A DNA stretch of 13,544 bases, from the NCBI GenBank assembly GCA_017508315.1, contig JAFVZE010000331.1, positions 1 through 13,544 on the forward strand, in the 5' to 3' direction. Shown one piece after another: positions 8,202-13,544 of this stretch (positions within the stretch are counted from its first letter, which is position 1; every line of letters starts with the position of its first letter). A program made the position numbers and the translations under genes. The notes below the pieces were generated by a model. That model saw nothing but the letters and a program-made list of their open reading frames with translations. It was not told the DNA's origin and made no database searches. The DNA comes from Kiritimatiellia bacterium. GTDB taxonomy: Bacteria; Verrucomicrobiota; Kiritimatiellia; RFP12; UBA1067.

Positions 8202-11200
8202 CTATCTCACCAGCATCCAAAAGCCGAGCATCCGCTCGCGCACGAAACCGAACCAGGTCGAACCGGGATCGCCGGTGCTGCGCACCTTGCTGTCCGAAAC
8301 CGTCTCCTCCGTCACATACTGACCGTCAGCCTCGCCGGGTGCGACCGAACAGGCGCCCCGCCAGATGAAATGCTCATCGACATCACGGCCGCTTATCGGC
8401 GAAGAGGACGCGACCCGAAGCGATCTAGGAAGATTTTCCCGCCACGGGTTTCCACACCACACCGCGATCCGTCCGCCGCCGCCGGAACCTGACGGAACTG
8501 TGCTATAAGGCGTAGTGTCGCCGCCGCGGGCCGACAAAAGGCCCGTTTCCCCGAGACGGAACACTTTCGATTCCAGCAGGATCGACCCTCCGCTTCCGCC
8601 GCCGCCATACCCCCACGATGCGCCGACGGCATTGACGAGTCTCCGGCCGCCGTTCGCATCGGCGTTGATCTCCCCTTCGACGACGATACTGCCGTTGGTG
8701 GCACTGACATAAACAAGTCCTCCGCCGGCGCCGCCGCCCACCTGATTCGAGTACGCGGATCCGCCGGACCCGGGAATGAGCGGACGCTTCTCGTCTCCGT
8801 ATACCGCCCGTGCCCCTTTGGCTCCGCCCTTGCCGCCGTGCGACGCTCCTGCGCTGGTAGATGCCCGCCCGGGACCGACACCGTTGCCGATATCCTCCCT
8901 TTTGCCGGTGCCGTACCTGTGAATCGAATATCCGCCGCGGCCGCCGCGACCCTTCGCCGTAAACACACCGCCGGTCGCTACATGCAGGGAGCCTACTTCA
9001 AAGCGCGGCGCCCCAAGATTTTCCAGATCGCAGGATGCCGTTACCACACAGTTGCTGCCGATCGTCATCTTTCCGGCGACTTTCACGACCGCGCCAAACC
9101 GGTCGACGCCGTTGGTGGCCGCCGAGCGCACATCCAAACGGGATGCGCCTTCAAGCGTAAGATCGCCGCCGACCGTCAGCGAACAAGGGGTATTCCCCGC
9201 CCAAAGATCAACGTATGACGAGCGGTTGGTGGCGATAGCCCCGCCAAGCTCCAAACGCGCCTTTTCCGCTCCGCCGAGCGTAAGATCGCCGCCGACGGAA
9301 ACTTTCACCCCTTCTTCGGCGAAACGGACATGGCCGTTGGTAAAAACGAGTCCGCTGCCGCGCTCATAAGAGGAGATCCCGCGGATCTGCCCGGTAAGGC
9401 CGTTGCCGAGCAGCTGATCGAGAATTTTTCCGTCGGTGAAATGCAAAGTTCCGATATCCGCTTCCCAGTGGTTGGTGTCGGCGTTGAAGCATGTCGTGGT
9501 AAAAGCCGTCGTTTTGTAAAGTCCGGCGGCGGCCGATATCTGCATCCCCGCCACCGCCGTAGGATTCTGCTTCATTGAATCATAATGAATGGCTATCATT
9601 CCCCCGCCCGCTGCCATTGCCGGAACCGCACCGAGCAGCTTCGGATTGTCCCCGCCGCCGCCTGCCGCTCTTATTACGCCTGAGCCGGAAATGGACGCAC
9701 ACGTTATGCAAATGCTGCCGCCGGCCCCCGGCTGACCATGATTGCTCGTATTGCCCGAGCCGCCGAAAGACGAACAGTTTCTGCCGTCGGCCAAAATCGA
9801 GCCGTTCACCGTCACCGTCCCCGAAGCTTCGATTTTCACCGCTCCGCCGCCATGACCGCCGTAGCCGTACTCGTTCGAGCCGCCACTCGATCCCGGCTGT
9901 TCCGGGGCCGACGGATCGTCGTACGGCAGCAGATTCGGGTACCAACGCTCGACGTGCAACAGCCGCCCGCCGTAGCCGCCGTGCGAAGGCGCAAGCAGTT
10001 TAACCAATTCTTTTCCGTCCGCGACCGGCAGAGCGGACACCGACCCGGGACCCCAGCCGGAAGTGAACCTGCCGCCGGCGGCGGCACCGCCCTGTTTCGG
10101 CCAGCCGAAATAACCCCTTTGACTGACATCGACCGTGCCTCCTTTCGCAACCGTAAGATCGCGGCATTTGATCCATACGCGGCTCATGTCGGTCATGTTG
10201 GTGGCGGGCGCGCCGCAGGTGAGAATTCCGCCGGACGCGACCGTTACCGTCTGCGCGTTGAGCGACGTGTTCCAGTTGGTGAGCACCAGCGTTCCTTCCA
10301 CCGACACTGCCGCCAACTGCGGCGAAGGCTCGCGGAGCGTAACCGAGCATGATGCCGGGACCGTCACCGAATCTCCTGCGGCCGGCGCGCTCAAAACCCT
10401 GAAACCGAAGCTGTCGAGCCAGTTGTCTTTTTCGCTCCACTCATCGCTCTTCGCTCCCGTCCATGACAGCGAAACCGCATCCCCGATCCTGCGGAAAACC
10501 GCAGTCAGGCTGCACCCCGTCTCCACCGTGATTTCAGCGGAATGTTTCTGCTCACCCTCCACACCGAGCCAACCGCAGAACACATATCCTTCATCGGCGA
10601 CCGCCTTGAGCGCAAGCGCAACCGTTCCGCCCTGTTCGCACCAGACGGAATATGCAGCGTCCGACACCACTCCACCGACAGCAATCTTGCCGCCGACGGT
10701 TTCCGAACCGGAAGCGTCGGCCGCGCTCATCAAAAGCCGCCGGTAAAGTTTGATGTCTCCGTTTTCAGTTTCAAACTTCCAGCCGTCAGGCAGCGTCAGT
10801 TCCGAAATGTCCGCCCCGAAGTACCGCACCCGGTCGACAGCGTGATTGACGGCCAGTTCATCATCGCCGAGCGCCCGTCCGTAAACGCGCACACCGTAGT
10901 ACTTGCCGTTAATTCCGCAATTCTCGGAATAAAGTCTATTGAATTTGAATTTCCAGTCTACTTTGATATCCGGATTGAACGACGACACCGTACCGTTTTT
11001 CACGTACAAGTTCCCGTTTTTACGGCTGTAGAGCCTGACGGATGTCGTAAGCTCGTTCTGCCTGCATACCAGATGATGCAGTCCGATCTTATCCTCCTCC
11101 GAAACATTGACAAACTTGGTGACCGCAGTACTGTTTCCTTCTCCGTTAGGGGTGAAGCCGATACGGTTTTCATAATTGTTGTAAATTCCGACAAAGTTGC

Positions 11201-11612
11201 TTGTACGCCCGAAACACAACATGGCTATACTCGATTGGAAATACGAATTGGTCATGTCGTATACGATCTCCGAAGTATACTTCGCCGCCTGGAACGCCGC
11301 GCGTATCGCCTGGTCTTTCTCGGGGATCCGTCCGTTGGCCACATCGGAACCGTATGCCCTTATGACATCGAGATACCCCCCACCGAACGAAGCGCCTCGG
11401 GGAATCGTCATGTCAAGGCCGTTGCCGCTGAGATCCTTCCAGACCGTCGCGCCGCTGTCATGCGCAAGACCGCGCCCGACATTCTCAACGCCGTCCCAGT
11501 GGACGAGCAGACCGTCTTGGATGTAACTTTTCGAAGAAAGCGCACCGAGAGCGCCACCCGCGGCAAGCAGACACGCCATGAATAACGTGTTTCTGATCAT
11601 TGTCGTTGTCAT
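8202..11612 (-). CDS. Large secreted LamG / InlB-like / glycine-rich beta-helix surface protein
   Basis: Exported protein of 1136 residues, first gene of the operon. Layout: signal peptide (MIRNTLFMACLLAAGGALGA); a concanavalin/LamG-like sandwich at about 30-265, ending with the typical VRVYGRALGDDE...RYFG strand (Tyr244); an InlB-B-repeat-like module at about 318-373 (GYVFCGWLG, Trp348); a W-type motif (WTGAKSDEWSEKDNW) near 382-398, as found before autotransporter-associated strands; then a long Gly/Ser/Ala-rich beta-solenoid with at least four related rungs. The C terminus is a short aromatic-hydrophobic tail (TWFGFVRERMLGFWMLVR). The start at 11612 has AGGA seven bases upstream and puts the signal peptide at the N terminus; an in-frame ATG at 11642 would add ten polar residues. 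No transmembrane barrel or known anchor is evident, so surface display is inferred. Adhesin or glycan-binding scaffold are the likely roles. Confidence 0.82.
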   Translation of the reverse strand: MTTTMIRNTLFMACLLAAGGALGALSSKSYIQDGLLVHWDGVENVGRGLAHDSGATVWKDLSGNGLDMTIPRGASFGGGYLDVIRAYGSDVANGRIPEKDQAIRAAFQAAKYTSEIVYDMTNSYFQSSIAMLCFGRTSNFVGIYNNYENRIGFTPNGEGNSTAVTKFVNVSEEDKIGLHHLVCRQNELTTSVRLYSRKNGNLYVKNGTVSSFNPDIKVDWKFKFNRLYSENCGINGKYYGVRVYGRALGDDELAVNHAVDRVRYFGADISELTLPDGWKFETENGDIKLYRRLLMSAADASGSETVGGKIAVGGVVSDAAYSVWCEQGGTVALALKAVADEGYVFCGWLGVEGEQKHSAEITVETGCSLTAVFRRIGDAVSLSWTGAKSDEWSEKDNWLDSFGFRVLSAPAAGDSVTVPASCSVTLREPSPQLAAVSVEGTLVLTNWNTSLNAQTVTVASGGILTCGAPATNMTDMSRVWIKCRDLTVAKGGTVDVSQRGYFGWPKQGGAAAGGRFTSGWGPGSVSALPVADGKELVKLLAPSHGGYGGRLLHVERWYPNLLPYDDPSAPEQPGSSGGSNEYGYGGHGGGAVKIEASGTVTVNGSILADGRNCSSFGGSGNTSNHGQPGAGGSICITCASISGSGVIRAAGGGGDNPKLLGAVPAMAAGGGMIAIHYDSMKQNPTAVAGMQISAAAGLYKTTAFTTTCFNADTNHWEADIGTLHFTDGKILDQLLGNGLTGQIRGISSYERGSGLVFTNGHVRFAEEGVKVSVGGDLTLGGAEKARLELGGAIATNRSSYVDLWAGNTPCSLTVGGDLTLEGASRLDVRSAATNGVDRFGAVVKVAGKMTIGSNCVVTASCDLENLGAPRFEVGSLHVATGGVFTAKGRGGRGGYSIHRYGTGKREDIGNGVGPGRASTSAGASHGGKGGAKGARAVYGDEKRPLIPGSGGSAYSNQVGGGAGGGLVYVSATNGSIVVEGEINADANGGRRLVNAVGASWGYGGGGSGGSILLESKVFRLGETGLLSARGGDTTPYSTVPSGSGGGGRIAVWCGNPWRENLPRSLRVASSSPISGRDVDEHFIWRGACSVAPGEADGQYVTEETVSDSKVRSTGDPGSTWFGFVRERMLGFWMLVR

Positions 11613-11619
11613 CGGAATT

Positions 11620-11623
11620 TCCT
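11620..11623 (-). promoter_or_regulatory. Ribosome binding site deciding the LamG gene start
   Basis: AGGA on the minus strand with a seven-base spacer to the ATG at 11612. The alternative ATG at 11642 has only GGGAG at about ten bases and would lie about 12 bases from the predicted transcription start. Confidence 0.55.
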
Positions 11624-11660
11624 GACCGTTTCTGTTATACATTCTGACGCATCTCCCGCA

Positions 11661-11669
11661 ATTATATCA
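11661..11669 (-). promoter_or_regulatory. Extended -10 promoter of the four-gene secreted operon
   Basis: Minus-strand TGATATAAT, TATAAT at 11661-11666. The -35 position (about 11684-11689) reads GCTCTC, a poor hexamer, and is covered by a palindromic operator-like site. The predicted start near 11654 gives a leader of about 42 bases. Confidence 0.6.
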
Positions 11670-11682
11670 TATTGCGCCGCCT

Positions 11683-11696
11683 TGAGAGCGCTTTCC
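11683..11696 (-). promoter_or_regulatory. LacI-family-type operator over the -35 region
   Basis: Minus strand GGAAAGCGCTCTCA. The 12-base core GAAAGCGCTCTC is a palindrome around AGCGCT with one mismatched symmetric pair. It fits the cre/LacI-type consensus TGWAANCGNTNWCA at all but the first base. It overlaps the expected -35 site of the operon, a repressing position. No LacI-type gene lies in the window. The assignment rests on pattern match and position. Confidence 0.5.
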
Positions 11697-11719
11697 CATC
11701 TAAAGCGGGCGGGGGAGTT

Positions 11720-13213
11720 TCAGACCTTCGCCTCAATCGGCGAACTGCTGCGCCCCCAGCAGGAGACGGCGCGGACCGCGACCGTAAAGCCGCCCTTCGG
11801 GATGCGTTCGCACGCGACGCGGCAGACGGCGCACGCTTTGCCTCTCGCGCTTTCGGCGGGGAAACGGAAGCCTTCGTCGATCACCCCCAGCGCCAATGTT
11901 GATCCGTCCGAGGTCTTGATGTCGAGAGTGTACGCTGCGGCCCGTGCGTTGCGCACGGCGTCCGCGCGAGGAATCGTGATCTCCCAGACGGGCACTTTGC
12001 GGTTTTTCGCGCCGGGCGTGCCGCGCACGTGACCCTTCACGCGCTTGACCGTCAGCGCCGCGCCGGCGGGGAACTCCGGCGCCATCGCTTTCGCCTCGCG
12101 CATCTTGAAATCGAACGGCCGACGCTCCGCCGCCGGCAGAGGCATGACCAGATCCGGCCCGTACGATTCGCCGCTGATCGCTTCACGGCGCGAAATGAGC
12201 ACGCGGTCGGAATAGACGCGCAGGAACTGTTCCTGACGGCAGTTGAACCGGTTGGCGATCCCCATCGCCTTCATGGCGTCCGCGTCTTTCGGAGCGGTGG
12301 ACGGAGTCGTGTAGTTTTCAAAACCCGCTCCGCTTGAAATTTTGCACGACCCCGGCGCTTGGAGACTCACGTTGCGCAGCGAGCCGCAGCCGATGGACGT
12401 GAAGCCCCCCTGCCAGACGGAACGCTCGTCAGTCAACGAAATGTGCGAGTGTCCGGAAAATGCGATGGCGTTGGGTCGGGACATGAGCGCCTGCGTCGAC
12501 ATCCCGTCGTCCTGCCCCCAGACCGGCCCGTGCACCGTGCCCTGCGGATGCGGATGCTGAATATGGAAGAACGGACGCGACGGATCGATCTTCCCGCCGT
12601 TTTTCGCGTACCAGTCGGCGATTTCGGGATTGAAATTCTCGTCCCGTCCGCGGCAGTCGCCGATCACCCAGTTGAATCCGACGAACTGATACCCCTTGAC
12701 CGTCTTGAAGAAAACCGGCTTCCATTCCTCGTGAAAGGCGCGATCCCACCATTTCTTGTAGTCCGCCGCGATCAGATTCTCCCGGATTGCCTTATTGTCC
12801 GACAGCACACGCTTGGCGCGCGCCGGACCGTTGTCGTGGTTGCCCGTCACAAAAATGCGCTCGACCTTCCGCCCGTCGGGGGCGCGGCCGCCGGGGAAAA
12901 CGCTGTCCCACGCCTCGCCGACGGCGATCAGTTCTCTTCCGAGCCCGTGATGGGCCATATCGCCGGCGATCACCACCACATCGGCCCCCGCATCGCGGAA
13001 ACGCGTCAACGTCGCCTTGAAGGTGTCGGTCATATAGTTTCTGTTCAGGCGCTTCCCGCCTTTGTCCAGCGCAATGTGGATATCCGACACCACGCCGAGC
13101 GACAGTTCGGGCCTCCCGGCGGCGACAGTTTCGCCCGTCGCGGCGAAAATACGGCCCGGTCCCAGCGCGAAGCAGCTCGCCGCCCCGCCGATAAAGAATC
13201 TTCTTGTCAGCAT
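11720..13213 (-). CDS. Tat-exported calcineurin-like metallophosphoesterase
   Basis: Binuclear-metal phosphoesterase, probably periplasmic, 497 residues. The N terminus MLTRRFFIGGAASC is a twin-arginine signal followed by a hydrophobic stretch and a likely cut after IFA (about residue 24). The metal-site motifs appear in order: SDIH (Asp44, His46), GDMAHHG (Asp85), GNHD (Asn125, His126), FHIQHPH (His217/His220) and GHSH (His255, His257). The set is complete, so it should be active. The substrate is not evident; relatives act on phosphodiesters, nucleotides or sugar phosphates. Residues after about 330 form an extra beta-rich domain. The start at 13213 is chosen because it makes the Tat motif N-terminal; in-frame ATGs at 13231 and 13243 also exist. 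GGGGAG is ten bases upstream of 13213. It is transcribed from its own promoter and no terminator with a T-tract follows it before the LamG operon. Confidence 0.88.
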   Translation of the reverse strand: MLTRRFFIGGAASCFALGPGRIFAATGETVAAGRPELSLGVVSDIHIALDKGGKRLNRNYMTDTFKATLTRFRDAGADVVVIAGDMAHHGLGRELIAVGEAWDSVFPGGRAPDGRKVERIFVTGNHDNGPARAKRVLSDNKAIRENLIAADYKKWWDRAFHEEWKPVFFKTVKGYQFVGFNWVIGDCRGRDENFNPEIADWYAKNGGKIDPSRPFFHIQHPHPQGTVHGPVWGQDDGMSTQALMSRPNAIAFSGHSHISLTDERSVWQGGFTSIGCGSLRNVSLQAPGSCKISSGAGFENYTTPSTAPKDADAMKAMGIANRFNCRQEQFLRVYSDRVLISRREAISGESYGPDLVMPLPAAERRPFDFKMREAKAMAPEFPAGAALTVKRVKGHVRGTPGAKNRKVPVWEITIPRADAVRNARAAAYTLDIKTSDGSTLALGVIDEGFRFPAESARGKACAVCRVACERIPKGGFTVAVRAVSCWGRSSSPIEAKV

Positions 13214-13255
13214 AATGCCGTTTCTCCCCATATCTCGCTGCATCCCGCCGGCATT
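13214..13255 (-). promoter_or_regulatory. Leader hairpin next to the phosphoesterase start codon
   Basis: AATGCCG (13249-13255) and CGGCATT (13214-13220) form a perfect 7-bp stem in the mRNA, with a 28-base loop that holds the GGGGAG ribosome site (13224-13229). The 3' arm abuts the ATG at 13213. Two further pairs are possible if the A and U of the start codon bulge. It could modulate translation, but a 28-base loop makes this moderate at best. Confidence 0.35.
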
Positions 13256-13301
13256 GCTCTTTTTTTGCTACGCCGACAGACGATATTGCTTTATATCCGC
13301 A

Positions 13302-13310
13302 ATTATAGCA
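13302..13310 (-). promoter_or_regulatory. Extended -10 promoter of the phosphoesterase gene
   Basis: Minus-strand TGCTATAAT, TATAAT at 13302-13307. The -35 position at 17-base spacing reads CTGAAA (13325-13330), which is also one arm of an inverted repeat. Predicted start near 13295, leader about 82 bases to the ATG at 13213. Confidence 0.5.
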
Positions 13311-13374
13311 AATTATCCCTGACGTTTCAGCCGTCCGTCGGTTACTCGAATGTGCAACTGTTGTACAGTGATAC

Positions 13375-13387
13375 TGAAACGATTTCA
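13375..13387. promoter_or_regulatory. Operator-like palindrome upstream of the phosphoesterase gene
   Basis: TGAAACGATTTCA, a perfect palindrome with 5-base arms and a 3-base centre, about 70 bases upstream of the -10 box. Its left part, CTGAAACG (13374-13381), is inverted as CGTTTCAG at 13323-13330, over the -35 position, and ACTGT-TGT-ACAGT (13357-13369) lies between them. It could bind a LacI- or TetR-like regulator; no regulator gene is in view. Confidence 0.35.
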
Positions 13388-13544
13388 TCTGACATTTTTG
13401 GCGCGCTATATGACTTGCAAAACGCGGCGGATTTCGCGGCGATGCGGATGCTTCGTCGGTTCGTGCGCGGCAGCTCGCTTCGGTCTCGTCGCGTTGCGGT
13501 CGTAACGCCTTTTGCACGTAGACAAGAAAGATTTCTTCAGCCTG
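13388..13544. other. Edge region with no convincing gene
   Basis: Together with the phosphoesterase leader this makes about 330 bases (13214-13544) without a gene. The region is rich in CG steps (CGCGGCGG, CGCGGCGATGCGG) and several frames stay open by composition: a minus frame open from the edge into the phosphoesterase gene, a basic minus frame ending at 13406, and a 31-codon plus frame at 13410-13505. None has a ribosome site or recognisable product. It may be intergenic or part of a dispersed repeat. Confidence 0.4.

Noticed and set aside
7181..8368. 395-codon plus-strand frame opposite the CBM9-like gene
   Set aside because: Arg/Pro/Ala-rich shadow; it crosses the stop-start junction of two real genes and has no domain signal.
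10542..11585. 347-codon plus-strand frame opposite the LamG domain
   Set aside because: It looks more protein-like than most shadows, but the opposite strand encodes a clear signal peptide and LamG sandwich with ribosome site and promoter.
11689..11707. CGCTTT/AAAGCG hairpin as terminator of the phosphoesterase gene
   Set aside because: The 6-bp stem is not followed by a T-tract in the transcribed direction, and its bases are better explained by the operator palindrome.
12792..13517. 241-codon minus-strand frame spanning the phosphoesterase promoter
   Set aside because: It runs out of frame through the phosphoesterase N terminus and its promoter; basic, cysteine-rich composition without a family match.

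Overview
The window reads as chromosomal DNA of a Gram-negative bacterium of the PVC superphylum, most likely Lentisphaerae/Kiritimatiellota-like. The reasons are a compact Aquifex-type aconitase, a large secreted LamG plus glycine-rich beta-strand protein, a secreted GH42-like protein with extra domains, and a promoter style dominated by extended -10 boxes (TGnTATAAT). This placement is an inference from gene style; no rRNA is present.

Left part (1-869): the start of a minus-strand glycyl-tRNA synthetase gene runs off the left edge. Upstream of it is a minus-strand tRNA cluster, Arg(ACG), initiator Met(CAT) and Pro(GGG), with its own sigma70-type promoter. The initiator tRNA carries a U1-U72 mismatch and an A-U pair in the normally all-GC anticodon stem segment. 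Next (870-2792, plus strand) comes an aconitase whose -10 box lies so close to its ATG that the mRNA is probably leaderless. A strong, probably bidirectional terminator closes it.

Middle (2890-11612, minus strand): four genes form a tight operon. In transcription order they encode a 1136-residue secreted LamG/InlB-like/beta-helix protein, a CBM9-like secreted protein, a 1058-residue secreted GH42-like protein and a secreted protein of unknown family. The junctions are a 10-nt gap and two ATGA overlaps. All four have N-terminal signal peptides. The operon has one extended -10 promoter, and a LacI-family-type operator palindrome covers its -35 position. I interpret it as a sugar-controlled, envelope-directed carbohydrate-handling locus. 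The GH42-like protein keeps a plausible acid/base Glu but has no Glu where the nucleophile is expected.

Right part (11720-13544): a minus-strand Tat-exported calcineurin-like metallophosphoesterase has its own promoter, a leader hairpin next to the start codon and palindromes upstream. The last ~160 bases hold no convincing gene and may be part of a dispersed repeat.
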